64,000 bases of DNA from positions 101,411 through 165,410 of the forward strand of contig JBDSXW010000094.1 in the NCBI GenBank assembly GCA_039925965.1, read 5' to 3'. This DNA is from JAZKFT01 sp039925965. Lineage in GTDB: Bacteria > Bacteroidota > Bacteroidia > Chitinophagales > Chitinophagaceae. Positions 16,115 through 25,300 of the stretch are shown in pieces. Position numbers and translations under genes: made by a program. Positions within the stretch are counted from its first letter, which is position 1; the number at the start of each line of letters is the position of its first letter. Under the pieces are notes generated by a model. It searched no databases. It was not told the DNA's origin and worked only from the letters and a program-made list of their open reading frames with translations.

Positions 16115-16981
16115 ATGAATCCGATCATTAAATATTTTGAGTCGCTGGATCAGCGCCCGGTACAACGTATGGCGATACTGGTAGGTGGTATGATGTTGCT
16201 GTGGGTAATAGAAAGTGCCGTGCCGCTGATAGCGATGCGGTATAAAAAAACAAAGCTAAAACACGCAACGGTAAATTTTGGGTTTACCGTCATTCACCTC
16301 GCTTTTCACACTGCTTTTGCGGTAGTGATCGTGTTGATCAGCGACTGGTGCCGTAACCACCAGTTTGGAATAGTATACTGGACCAACGCCGGTACCCTGT
16401 TGACCATCCTTATTACCATTCTCACAGTTGATTTTTTTGTGGGCTGGCTGGTACATTTTACCGAGCATCAGGTAAGCTGGATGTGGCGTTTCCATGTTGT
16501 TCACCATGCGGATAATAACGTAGACGTAACCACAGGTCTGCGCCACCACCCTGTAGAGAGCATATTACGGGGCATCTTCATTTTTGGAGGCGTGCTGCTA
16601 AGTGGTGCGCCGATGTACGCAGTAATGATTTACCAGACTTTTTTGATCATCGCCACACAGTTTGCGCACGCCAATATCAGCCTGCCACCCTGGCTGGATA
16701 AAGCAATTAGTTACGTGATCGTAAGCCCGAATATGCACAAAGTGCACCATCACTGGAAACAGCCACAAACCGACAGTAACTATGGCGCCGCGCTTGCTAT
16801 CTGGGACCGCATGTTTGGCACCTACATGCATATGGTGCCCAAAGAAATCGTCTACGGGCTGGACCGGTATTACCCCAATGAAAAAGATGAGGATTTTTTA
16901 ATGCTACTGAAAAAGCCATTTCAGAAGCTGGACGGGCAAAACAGGCCATTGGTCAATGAGCCCGCCCGCATTTTGGAATGA
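16115..16981 (+). CDS. Sterol desaturase/fatty acid hydroxylase superfamily protein
   Basis: A 288-residue membrane protein with the histidine boxes of di-iron hydroxylases: HFTEH and FHVVHHADN in the middle, LRHHP just after, and SPNMHKVHHHWKQ near the C-terminus. Several hydrophobic helices flank them. Such enzymes hydroxylate or desaturate lipids at the inner membrane using O2. The lipid is unknown. The ATG at 16115 is the natural start. kdsB begins 55 bases after the stop. Confidence 0.91.
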   Translation: MNPIIKYFESLDQRPVQRMAILVGGMMLLWVIESAVPLIAMRYKKTKLKHATVNFGFTVIHLAFHTAFAVVIVLISDWCRNHQFGIVYWTNAGTLLTILITILTVDFFVGWLVHFTEHQVSWMWRFHVVHHADNNVDVTTGLRHHPVESILRGIFIFGGVLLSGAPMYAVMIYQTFLIIATQFAHANISLPPWLDKAISYVIVSPNMHKVHHHWKQPQTDSNYGAALAIWDRMFGTYMHMVPKEIVYGLDRYYPNEKDEDFLMLLKKPFQKLDGQNRPLVNEPARILE

Positions 16982-17036
16982 AGATGCCGTAGATTCGCAG
17001 GCTACAATTTTCCAATCTTTCACGATACAATATTTG

Positions 17037-17771
17037 ATGAAAAAAATCGCCCTGATCCCGGCACGGTATGCTGCCACCAGGTTCCCAGCCAAGCTGATGC
17101 AGTTGCTTAGAGGAAACACCGTTATCCGCCACACCTACGACAATACTGTGGCCACCGGCCTCTTTGATGAAGTGATGGTGGTAACCGATAGCGAAGTGAT
17201 TTATAATGAAATAGTCAGCCACGGCGGCAAAGCCAAAATGAGCGTGAAGGAACACGAAAGTGGGAGTGATCGCATCGCCGAAGCTGTGGCAGATATGGAG
17301 GTGGACATAGTGGTAAATGTGCAGGGCGATGAGCCTTTTGTACAAAAGGAGCCTTTGCAGCAATTGTTGCAGGTTTTTGATGGCGAAGCAGGACAGGATG
17401 TACAAGTGGCCAGCCTGATGCAGGTGCTCAAAGAGCAGCGGCTTATCGACGACCCGAATTATGTAAAAGTGGTGGTAGATAAAAATTGGAACAGCCTGTT
17501 CTTTAGCCGAAGTGTAATTCCCTACCCAAGGGATAAAAACATACCTCCCAATTATTATGAACATATCGGCGTCTACGCCTTCCGCAAACAAGCGCTGATC
17601 AATTTTACCAACTGGCCAATGACCCCGCTCGAGACCGCCGAAAAAATAGAATGCCTGCGCTACCTGGAAAATGGGGTGCCGCTTAAAATGGTGGTTACGG
17701 AATATATGGGCATAGAGATCGATACGCCGGAGGATCTTGTTAGAGCTGCCATTATGTTGCCAACACTTTAA
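17037..17771 (+). CDS. kdsB: 3-deoxy-manno-octulosonate cytidylyltransferase
   Basis: A 244-residue protein, the normal KdsB length. It starts MKKIALIPARYAATRFPAKLM, the nucleotide-binding signature of CMP-Kdo synthetases, and includes VVNVQGDEPFVQ and the C-terminal IEIDTPEDLVRA. It activates Kdo with CTP in the cytoplasm for lipid A-core assembly, which points to a Gram-negative outer membrane with Kdo. The ATG at 17037 is preferred over a frame extension to 16956. Confidence 0.96.
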   Translation: MKKIALIPARYAATRFPAKLMQLLRGNTVIRHTYDNTVATGLFDEVMVVTDSEVIYNEIVSHGGKAKMSVKEHESGSDRIAEAVADMEVDIVVNVQGDEPFVQKEPLQQLLQVFDGEAGQDVQVASLMQVLKEQRLIDDPNYVKVVVDKNWNSLFFSRSVIPYPRDKNIPPNYYEHIGVYAFRKQALINFTNWPMTPLETAEKIECLRYLENGVPLKMVVTEYMGIEIDTPEDLVRAAIMLPTL

Positions 17772-17900
17772 CCCAGCAATTATTTCCAGTTGTTTTTTTC
17801 AGTTTCTTATAACTCCTTTGTCAATTGGGTTTCTATATCTGCCGGTGCTCCAATGCTAATGGCGACTACGGCCCGCGCAAATCAGGCATTACCCAGAAAT

Positions 17901-20519
17901 CTACTTGTATTGTCCTTCTATCAGCTTCGCTACCAACCCCGTCCAGCCGGTTTGGTGGCTGGCACCGGCACCCCGGCCATTATCGCCATGGAAGTATTCG
18001 AAAAAAAGAATATAGTTACGAAAGTTCGGGTCGGTCTGCATTTTCTCATCATCTCCAAACACAGGCCGGCGGCCATCTTTGCCCCTTTTGAAAATACGGA
18101 TCAGCCGCTGGCTGATTTCCCGGGCGGCGGTTTTTAAATTGACCATATTGCCGCTGCCGATCGGCATTTCCACTTTCAGGTGATCGCCATAATAATCGTC
18201 AAACTTTTGCAGGCTTTCTATCAGCAAATAATTAACCGGGAACCATACCGGGCCACGCCAGTTGCTGTTGCCACCAAACATATCACTGTCACTCTCTGCC
18301 GGCGTGTACCGGATGCGGTATTTGTGATCGGCTATTTGTAATTCAAATGGGTTTTCATCATAATATTTTGACAAGGCACGGATACCATAATCGCTTAAAA
18401 ATTCGGTTTCATCCAGCAGGCGTTTTAATATTGATTGGAGCTTATTGCCCCACACCAGGCTAAGCAGGTGCATATTAGTAATGCCAGTCTGCTCCCAGCG
18501 GGGTACCAACTTGCTCAGGTCGGGCCTGCTTTCGAAATACCATTGCAGGCGCATGGCAAACTCGGGATTTTTTGCGAGCGTTGCTTCATCTATCACTTCT
18601 ACCGCAAACAACGGTATCAGCCCTACCAGGCTGCGTACCCGCAACCGTATTTTCTGGTCAGGCATCATGATGGCATCATAGAAAAATTCGTCGTCTTTGC
18701 TCCACAGGTTATACTGGTGATCTATATGTGTCATCGCCTTGGCGATGTGGAGGAAATGCTCAAAAAACTTGAGGGCAATCACCTGGTAATTCGGGTTGTT
18801 ATTGCTCAGTTCCAAAGCAATCTTCATCATATTTAGGCAGTACATGGCCATCCATCCTGTTGCGTCGCTTTGCTCCAGCGATCCGCCATGTGGAAGCTGC
18901 CAGTTGCGGTCGAAAAGCCCGATATTATCCAGCCCCAGGAAGCCGCCCTGGAAGATATTATTGTTGTTGCTGTCTTTCTGATTAACCCACCAGGTAAAGT
19001 TGATCATCAGTTTATGAAAAATCCTTTCGAGGAAGTTGTAGTCGGGTTGATCGTTATTCTGCCTATCTATCTCAAATACACGGATGGCCGCCCATGCATG
19101 AACCGGCGGGTTTACATCGCTGAAATTCCACTCGTATGCAGGTAATTGTCCATTGGGATGCAGGTACAGTTCCTTGGTGAGCAGCAATAATTGTTCCTTA
19201 GCAAAGCCAGAGTCCACCATTGCCAGCGGAAGGGTATGAAAAGCCAGATCCCAGGCTGCATACCAGGGGTACTCCCAATTGTCCGGCATGCTTACGATGG
19301 CTGCGTTGTGCAGGTGCTGCCAGTCTTTGTTGCGTTCAAAATTGCGCTTCACTGGTTCTGTAGTTCCAGGCTTTGGGCCTTTGAGCCACTGGTGGATGCT
19401 GTAATAGTAATATTGTTTGGTCCAAAGCATACCAGCCAGCGCCTGCCGCTGTATCATTTTATCTTCTTTGCTGGTGATGTTCTTTTGTACCTGGGCGTAA
19501 AAAACGTCAGCTTCACTTATGCGGTTGTCGAATAGTGATTCTAATTCCTTTTGTGCGAGCAAGTCTTCTTGTCGGCCCAATTGCAAATAAATTACCTGTT
19601 TACTTTTAGCAGGAATGGTAAGCATGTACAAAGCCGCAGCCTTAGTACCTGTTTGCTTCGGGTTGATAGCTTTGCTGTTTCCATTTACCAGGTAATTATT
19701 AATGCCATCCTTATAATACTTTGCAGGGTCCGATAGATGCCCGAAAATAGCAGGGTTAGTTTCATTGTCGCAAAACATGATGGTTTCAGCGTCGGGGCAA
19801 TGCAATACCATATCGCCCAAAACCGGGTGTTTCGCAGTGATTTCAAATTCGTCCTTTATGCCAAGTTGGGGTTGAAATTCCAGTTCACTGTATTGCCAGG
19901 TATTTCGGAACCAAAGCTGCGGTAATACCTGCAGCGTCGCCCGTCGTTTTGCATGGTTTTCAATCGTAATGCGAATACCGGTGCTGCCGGGTTTATGCTT
20001 GGCGTATTCCACATGTACATCGTAGTAATCGTCTTTATCAAAAATGCCTGTGTCCTGCAGTTCAAACTCGGGTTGGAGGCGATCACGTTTGCTATTTTCC
20101 TTGTAAAGGATTTGGTAGGGAAATTCTTTGCCTGGGTACTTGTACAGGTAGTGCATGTACGAATGCGTAGGGGTACTGTCGAGGTAATAATACAGTTCTT
20201 TTACATCTTCACCATGGTTGCCCTCGGGGCCGGTAAGGCCGAATAACCGCTCTTTGAGAAATGGATCTTTCTGGTTCCAGAGCGCCAGGGAAAAACAGAG
20301 CCGTTGCTTTTCGTCGCTAAAGCCTGCGAGGCCATCTTCGCCCCAGCGATAGGCATAGCCACGGCTACGCTCATGGCTGATATAGCCCCAGGCATTGGAG
20401 TCTTCGCTGTAGTCTTCCCGCACGGTTGCCCATTGGCGTTCGCTCATATAAGGTCCCCAGAAAAGCCAGTTTTCTTTTTCCTCGTAATGTGCTGCCAGTC
20501 GTTTTTTTTCGGCGTTCAT
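17901..20519 (-). CDS. Large GH63/MGH1-type glucosidase
   Basis: An 872-residue cytoplasmic-looking protein without signal peptide. The N-terminal part (NWLFWGPYMSERQWATVREDYS, GYAYRWGEDGLAGFSD) and the C-terminal (alpha/alpha)6-like region with WEYPWYAAWDLAFHTLPLAMVD, LGLDNIGLFDRNW and GGNSNWRGPVWFPVNYLLIESL match bacterial glucosidases related to GH63 and mannosyl-oligosaccharide glucosidase. The likely role is hydrolysis of an alpha-glucosidic bond in storage or compatible-solute sugars; the substrate is not certain. A good ribosome site (AAAGGAG) lies just before the ATG at 20519. Confidence 0.9.
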   Translation of the reverse strand: MNAEKKRLAAHYEEKENWLFWGPYMSERQWATVREDYSEDSNAWGYISHERSRGYAYRWGEDGLAGFSDEKQRLCFSLALWNQKDPFLKERLFGLTGPEGNHGEDVKELYYYLDSTPTHSYMHYLYKYPGKEFPYQILYKENSKRDRLQPEFELQDTGIFDKDDYYDVHVEYAKHKPGSTGIRITIENHAKRRATLQVLPQLWFRNTWQYSELEFQPQLGIKDEFEITAKHPVLGDMVLHCPDAETIMFCDNETNPAIFGHLSDPAKYYKDGINNYLVNGNSKAINPKQTGTKAAALYMLTIPAKSKQVIYLQLGRQEDLLAQKELESLFDNRISEADVFYAQVQKNITSKEDKMIQRQALAGMLWTKQYYYYSIHQWLKGPKPGTTEPVKRNFERNKDWQHLHNAAIVSMPDNWEYPWYAAWDLAFHTLPLAMVDSGFAKEQLLLLTKELYLHPNGQLPAYEWNFSDVNPPVHAWAAIRVFEIDRQNNDQPDYNFLERIFHKLMINFTWWVNQKDSNNNNIFQGGFLGLDNIGLFDRNWQLPHGGSLEQSDATGWMAMYCLNMMKIALELSNNNPNYQVIALKFFEHFLHIAKAMTHIDHQYNLWSKDDEFFYDAIMMPDQKIRLRVRSLVGLIPLFAVEVIDEATLAKNPEFAMRLQWYFESRPDLSKLVPRWEQTGITNMHLLSLVWGNKLQSILKRLLDETEFLSDYGIRALSKYYDENPFELQIADHKYRIRYTPAESDSDMFGGNSNWRGPVWFPVNYLLIESLQKFDDYYGDHLKVEMPIGSGNMVNLKTAAREISQRLIRIFKRGKDGRRPVFGDDEKMQTDPNFRNYILFFEYFHGDNGRGAGASHQTGWTGLVAKLIEGQYK

Positions 20520-20852
20520 GGGCTCCTTTTAACAAGTGATCCCAACCGGGTTATACAGGGTTGGGTATGGCAGGCAACGGCATAAAGTAAAAGCATTGTA
20601 ACGGAATAACACAAGTTCAGGAAAAATGAAGCTCGTATTTACACGCTGCAACATTCACTTTTTTGGGGTAATGGAGGATTTCAGATCGGCAAATAGGTGT
20701 TGGTTTTCCAACCAGCAGCAGCCGCATTTTGCTGATGACATCCCGCTGCTTTTAATCAGTGGGTTATCGCGGTTTTGAAGCAGCGGTTCATTTACCTTTC
20801 ATTTTCCCATCCCATCTCATTATCCGTTATTTTTACGGCCATAAATTTTACT
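20520..20852. other. Divergent intergenic space, no gene seen
   Basis: It lies between the divergently transcribed glucosidase and yicC genes. No credible frame, terminator or TAnnTTTG promoter was found, apart from the glucosidase ribosome site at its left edge. Confidence 0.5.
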
Positions 20853-21728
20853 ATGCTCAAATCAATGACCGGCTTTGGAAGAAGCGAACAAACACAAGGC
20901 GACAGAACCGTACTGGTAGAAGTAAAATCCCTCAACGGGAAGCAACTGGAAATGAACCTGAAAATGCCATCGTTGCTAAAGGCCTATGAATTTGATATTC
21001 GTAATGCTATCAGCGAAATGCTGCTGCGCGGCTCGGTGGATTGTTTTATCAACGTAAAGCAAAACGGGGCTTCCAAGCCGGTATCCATTAATACAGATGT
21101 AGCCAAAGCCTATTACCACACCATTGCCGAATTGAGTGCAGATCTTAAGCTGGACACCAGCCAGGTTTTAAGCGCCTTATTAAAGCTTCCCGAAGTGGTA
21201 ACACCAGCTACTGATGTGATAGACGATGAAGGCTGGGCGCTGGTTAAAGCCACCATGCAGGAAGCACTTGCCAACTTGACTAGTCATCGTGCCGAAGAAG
21301 GCAGTATGCTGGAAAAAGAGCTGGCCGAGCGCATTCAAAACATTCAGCTGCAACAAATAGAAGTATCCAAACTGGAACCCGGCCGTCTTGCAAAAAAGAA
21401 AGAAGGCATCAAGAAACAGCTTGAAGATAATATTGGGAAAGAGAACTACGATGAGAACCGCCTGGAGCAGGAACTGATTTATTATATTGAAAAGCTGGAT
21501 ATCACCGAAGAGCAGGTGCGGCTTACCAACCATTGCGAATATTTTTTCGCCATGCTCAACGAAACCGAAGAAGCCAAGGGTAAAAAACTGGGTTTTCTGC
21601 TACAGGAAGTTGGCAGGGAAATCAATACCATCGGTTCCAAAGCTTATGACGCCACCATTCAGAAATGCGTGGTATTGATGAAAGATGAACTTGAAAAAGC
21701 GAAGGAGCAGGTGCTCAATGTTTTGTAA
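20853..21728 (+). CDS. yicC: YicC family endoribonuclease-like protein
   Basis: A 291-residue protein starting MLKSMTGFGRSEQTQGDRTVLVEVKSLNGKQLE, the strongly conserved YicC opening, and ending in the equally conserved EINTIGSKAYDATIQKCVVLMKDELEKAKEQVLNVL. YicC proteins are oligomeric endoribonucleases that affect small-RNA stability and stationary-phase fitness. The ATG at 20853 is chosen because the family starts there; the frame is open upstream to 20775. Confidence 0.94.
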   Translation: MLKSMTGFGRSEQTQGDRTVLVEVKSLNGKQLEMNLKMPSLLKAYEFDIRNAISEMLLRGSVDCFINVKQNGASKPVSINTDVAKAYYHTIAELSADLKLDTSQVLSALLKLPEVVTPATDVIDDEGWALVKATMQEALANLTSHRAEEGSMLEKELAERIQNIQLQQIEVSKLEPGRLAKKKEGIKKQLEDNIGKENYDENRLEQELIYYIEKLDITEEQVRLTNHCEYFFAMLNETEEAKGKKLGFLLQEVGREINTIGSKAYDATIQKCVVLMKDELEKAKEQVLNVL

Positions 21729-21729
21729 G

Positions 21730-21830
21730 GCAGCGAATGGTTAGTGGGGAGTAGCGGGTGGAAGCCTGCGATAAGGAAATGACTCAAAGCAGCGAGTGGG
21801 AAGTAGGGAGCGGCTAGTAGGCCAGATTGC
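21730..21830. repeat. G-rich word repeat between yicC and gldH
   Basis: GCAGCGAATGG (21730-21740) recurs as GCAGCGAGTGG (21789-21799), each followed by variants of the word (A)GTGGG(G)AGTAG. The pattern looks like imperfect copying of short words and does not code. No function is known. Confidence 0.5.
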
Positions 21831-21890
21831 TATTGTACCACCAAGATGCGCTGGGCTTCGTTTAAAAAATGACTAAAAAAATTGATTTGC

Positions 21891-22388
21891 ATGAAGAAGT
21901 TTGTAAAGCTTCCTTATCACCTGTTACTGGCTACTTACTGTTTATTTCCCGCAGCGGGCTGCAAGCAGGTGGAATTATATGAGCGCCTGGAAAATATTCC
22001 GAACGCGGCCTGGAAAATGGATTTTAAACCTGTTTTCACGTTTAATATTACGGATACGGTTTCGTTGTATAACGTATATATTACCATCCGGCATACCAAT
22101 AGTTATGGTTACAATAATATCTGGTTAGAATCTACACTTCAATTACCTGGCGACAGCCTGATAACCCAAAAACTAGACCTGCAGCTTGCCAATACCGACG
22201 GCTGGATGGGCACTGGTATGGATGATATTTTTGAACGCAGGATCATGGTGACTGCTACGCCACAAAAATTTAGTAAAAGCGGCCAGGTCCGGTTTACGCT
22301 CGGGCATGTGATGCGGCAGGACCCATTGCCTGGCATAATGCAGGTGGGACTACGGGTGGAGAAAGCCGGCCTTTTACCAGGAAAATAA
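21891..22388 (+). CDS. gldH: Gliding motility lipoprotein GldH
   Basis: A 165-residue lipoprotein (lipobox AAGC, Cys24). The body shows the GldH pattern DFKPVFTFNITDTVSLYNVYITIRHTNSYGYNNIWL, then IFERRIMVTATP and a C-terminal MRQDPLPGIMQVGLRVEK. GldH belongs to the Gld set needed for gliding and is also present in non-gliding Bacteroidota. ATG 21891 directly precedes the signal peptide; a TTG three codons earlier is less likely. The histidine kinase gene follows after a palindromic space. Confidence 0.9.
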   Translation: MKKFVKLPYHLLLATYCLFPAAGCKQVELYERLENIPNAAWKMDFKPVFTFNITDTVSLYNVYITIRHTNSYGYNNIWLESTLQLPGDSLITQKLDLQLANTDGWMGTGMDDIFERRIMVTATPQKFSKSGQVRFTLGHVMRQDPLPGIMQVGLRVEKAGLLPGK

Positions 22389-22420
22389 TTGTTGCGGGTG
22401 ATGGGTTCATCTATCATCGC

Positions 22421-22473
22421 CAAATGGTCAGTAGGTCAATGACCAATTAACTTAATGAACTACTGACCATTTG
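22421..22473. repeat. Perfect 14-bp inverted repeat of TGACC words
   Basis: CAAATGGTCAGTAG (22421-22434) and CTACTGACCATTTG (22460-22473) are exact reverse complements, separated by 25 bases that hold more GGTCA/TGACC copies. It lies between gldH and the histidine kinase gene on the same strand. No T-tract follows, so it is not a classic terminator. Confidence 0.75.
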
Positions 22474-22503
22474 ACTTAAGGAACTAATACCAAATTGTTT
22501 CAG

Positions 22504-23481
22504 ATGGATGCACACCTAAAAAAGCGCCTCACTAAGTTAACCATTGTTTATTGGGTTTTGCTGCTGTACATTATCGCTGCGCTGGTGTGGTGGTTTATCA
22601 GCTTAAGCCGCCAGAACGCCATCATGACCGATCTCAAAATGAGTGAACTGAAGGCAGATGACCCCGCGTATTATGAAAAAGTGCTAACTATCCAGGAAGC
22701 TAAAAAACGAAAAGACGCTCAGTACATTGGCGAGGGGTCCATTTTTATGCTACTCATCATCGTAGGCGCAGTATTCGTTTTCCGCGCTACCCGCCGACAG
22801 TTTAAACTGGCCCAAATGCAGCAGAGTTTTATGATGGCCATCACCCACGAATTAAAGACGCCGATTGCCATTGCCAGGCTCAACCTGGAAACCCTGCAAA
22901 AAAGAAAGCTCGATGAAGCTCAGCAACGGCGGCTGGTAGGCAGCACCCTGGAAGAAGCCGAAAGGCTGAACGACCTCTGTAATAATATCCTGCTGACTTC
23001 GCAATTTGAAAGTGGCGCCAACCGCTTTACAAAAGAGGAACTGGAACTGGGCGCGTTGGCCAATGATTGTGTACAGCAGTTCCGGAGGCGGTTTGCTGCC
23101 AGGCAAATCGATTTTGAAACGACTGAAGAAACTGCAGTGTACGGTGAGCCATTGCTACTGCAGTTGCTGGTAAATAACCTGATTGAAAATGCCCTGAAAT
23201 ATTCACCCAAAAACCACCCCGTAATGGTGGAAGTGAAGCGGGAAAAGGGGAAAGTACTGCTGCAGGTGAAAGACCAGGGACCGGGTATCCCGGTCACCGA
23301 ACAAGAAAAAATATTCGATAAGTTCTACCGCATCGGCGATGAGCGCACCCGCACTTCAAAAGGAACCGGGCTAGGACTGTATCTCTGTAAAAAAATTATG
23401 GATGATCACCGCGGCAGCATACAGGTTTCAGACAATCAGCCCGCTGGAAGTATTTTTACCGCTACTTTTAGCGGCAGGTGA
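22504..23481 (+). CDS. Two-component sensor histidine kinase
   Basis: A 325-residue membrane kinase. Two helices (about 12-33 and 78-94) frame a short periplasmic loop of about 45 residues. The phospho-accepting His115 is in FMMAITHELKTPIAI. The ATPase domain has the N box LLVNNLIENALKYSPK, the G1 box DQGPGIP and the F/G2 region FYRIGDERTRTSKGTGLGLYLCKKI. There is no HAMP or PAS domain. The cognate regulator follows at 23687. ATG 22504 is preferred over a TTG at 22495. Confidence 0.95.
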   Translation: MDAHLKKRLTKLTIVYWVLLLYIIAALVWWFISLSRQNAIMTDLKMSELKADDPAYYEKVLTIQEAKKRKDAQYIGEGSIFMLLIIVGAVFVFRATRRQFKLAQMQQSFMMAITHELKTPIAIARLNLETLQKRKLDEAQQRRLVGSTLEEAERLNDLCNNILLTSQFESGANRFTKEELELGALANDCVQQFRRRFAARQIDFETTEETAVYGEPLLLQLLVNNLIENALKYSPKNHPVMVEVKREKGKVLLQVKDQGPGIPVTEQEKIFDKFYRIGDERTRTSKGTGLGLYLCKKIMDDHRGSIQVSDNQPAGSIFTATFSGR

Positions 23482-23499
23482 ATGGGATCTGCCTTCGGT

Positions 23500-23655
23500 G
23501 GCGTCATGGTTATTAATTATTGATTATTGATTGCTTCAGTCCGGGACCGGAGGCAACGTTAACTGATCAAAAGCCGATTGAACTATTGATCGATGGTCTC
23601 AGGACCCGATGACCATTGACATCATAATCAATGACAATTGACATAATGACCAAAG
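23500..23655. repeat. Cluster of TGACC/ATTGAT words between kinase and regulator genes
   Basis: The space carries ATTATTGATTATTGATT, GATGGTCTCAGGACC, GATGACCATTGAC, AATCAATGACAATTGACAT and AATGACC in both orientations. The words match those at 1207, 22421, 38501 and 44226. No frame or terminator explains them. Confidence 0.55.
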
Positions 23656-23686
23656 ACGACTTGAAAAATATTGACCTACTTAAAAC

Positions 23687-24391
23687 ATGAGCCAAAAAAG
23701 TTCCATATTACTCGTAGAAGATGAAGAAAGTCTTCATGAAACGCTGAAGCTGAATCTTGAGATGGAGGGCTACGAAGTCACTTCGGCCTTCGACGGCATA
23801 GCCGCCATGAAAGCCTTCCGGGCAGAATATTTCGACCTCATCATTCTCGACATTATGTTGCCCGAAATGGATGGTATCACTGTGATGGAAAGCATCCGGG
23901 TGGGCAATATCGAAGTCCCGGTGCTGATGCTCAGTGCCAGGAGCAGCAGTGCAGATAAAATACTTGGCCTTAAGAAAGGGGCCGACGATTATATGGCCAA
24001 ACCCTTTGACCTGGAAGAACTGTTGCTTCGGGTGAGCAAGCTGATTATCAAAAATAAAAAACTGCAGGATATCAGCCATATCGGTGATACCTACTCGTTC
24101 GGTGGGCATACAGTAGATTTCAAGGCGCAGGGTGCTACCCTGGCCAATGGCATCAGCATTGAGCTGAGTAAAAAAGAAGCAGCGCTATTAAAACTTTTGC
24201 TGGAGCATAAAAACGAAGTGGTAACACGTGAGAAAATATTACAAACCGTGTGGGGCTACAACGTGTATCCCACCACCCGCACCATCGATAATTTCATCCT
24301 TAATTTCCGTAAATATTTCGAGGCAGACAGCCGTAATCCCAAGTTTTTCCATTCTGTGAGGGGAGTGGGGTATAAATATGCTGAAGAGTAA
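23687..24391 (+). CDS. OmpR-type response regulator
   Basis: A 234-residue regulator with receiver domain (acid cluster E11-D12, phospho-acceptor D55, S83, K105) and a C-terminal winged helix (about 130-232, with VVTREKILQTVWG and TIDNFILNFRKYFEADSRNPKFFHSVRGVGYKY). It is the partner of the kinase just upstream. Target genes are not visible. Confidence 0.96.
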   Translation: MSQKSSILLVEDEESLHETLKLNLEMEGYEVTSAFDGIAAMKAFRAEYFDLIILDIMLPEMDGITVMESIRVGNIEVPVLMLSARSSSADKILGLKKGADDYMAKPFDLEELLLRVSKLIIKNKKLQDISHIGDTYSFGGHTVDFKAQGATLANGISIELSKKEAALLKLLLEHKNEVVTREKILQTVWGYNVYPTTRTIDNFILNFRKYFEADSRNPKFFHSVRGVGYKYAEE

Positions 24392-24413
24392 ATGATAATT
24401 TTTGAGCAGCTGT

Positions 24414-25190
24414 TTATTTGAGTAACATTCCCCTGAAAGCAAGGCTGTCGCCATTGAATGCATTGAAGTCGACGCCGGTACTGATACCGTCTACACGACC
24501 ATTTTCGTTGTGTTGCCAGATGTTCCAGCTGCGGCTGACACGGGGTTCTTTTTTTTGCTGATAATGCGCAGCCCATAGTGGGTAAGCATCAAAATCGTTG
24601 CCGAGATACCTGGCGTAAAAATCTACACCGGTGTAGATAATCGGTTTTACGTGATAGGCCGCTTCGACGGTTTCCAGCCATTCTTTTACGTTTTGTTTCA
24701 GCTCTTTGGCATTGGAGCCCGAAACGGTTTCTACATCCAGTACCGGCGGAAAATCGCCAGGCAGCAGATCCACTGTCTCCATAAAATTCTCCGCCTGCGC
24801 CTTGCCGCTTTTGAACGGGATAAAATAATGATAGGCCCCACGGACCATGCCCGCCTCCTTGCTCTTTTTCCAGTTGCGGCGAAACATATCGTCCACAAAG
24901 CCGATGCCCTCGGTGGCCTTAATGAAACTGAAGGCAAGTTTGATATTTTCCACCTTCATTTGTTGCACCATTTTCCAGTTGATGCTTTTCTGGTACCGGC
25001 TCACATCAATACCATGGATCGTAAAATCGGTAGGTAATTCTATTCCAAAAGCAGGATATCTAACAAAAGTGATGTCGTTATCGCCAAACAGGTCCATCTT
25101 CTTCATGTACCAATAACCCACGACGAGGATACCGCATAGGCTGATCAGCATCAACAATTTTGCAAGAAAATATTTACGAAGGCGGGCCAT
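24414..25190 (-). CDS. GH25 lysozyme/muramidase, membrane-anchored
   Basis: A 258-residue protein with an N-terminal signal anchor (about 9-28). The GH25 core has GIDVSRYQ (60-67, catalytic Asp region), FIKATEG (89-95) and LDVET (151-155, catalytic acids). It cleaves the beta-1,4 bond of peptidoglycan, so it works in the periplasm in wall turnover. It converges with the response regulator gene and diverges from the broken signal-peptidase-like gene. Confidence 0.93.
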   Translation of the reverse strand: MARLRKYFLAKLLMLISLCGILVVGYWYMKKMDLFGDNDITFVRYPAFGIELPTDFTIHGIDVSRYQKSINWKMVQQMKVENIKLAFSFIKATEGIGFVDDMFRRNWKKSKEAGMVRGAYHYFIPFKSGKAQAENFMETVDLLPGDFPPVLDVETVSGSNAKELKQNVKEWLETVEAAYHVKPIIYTGVDFYARYLGNDFDAYPLWAAHYQQKKEPRVSRSWNIWQHNENGRVDGISTGVDFNAFNGDSLAFRGMLLK

Positions 25191-25300
25191 GGATGACGGG
25201 TTACAGCAAATTTGCGATAAACGAAATTAAGCCGGGCTATGTTATTTGATAAGGTCCTGTTGTTTTTTGCAACCTTACTTTTACAGCAACTGAGTACAGG

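Noticed and set aside
16953..17591. A 212-codon frame opposite kdsB
   Set aside because: Antisense to a strongly conserved gene, with no recognisable domain.
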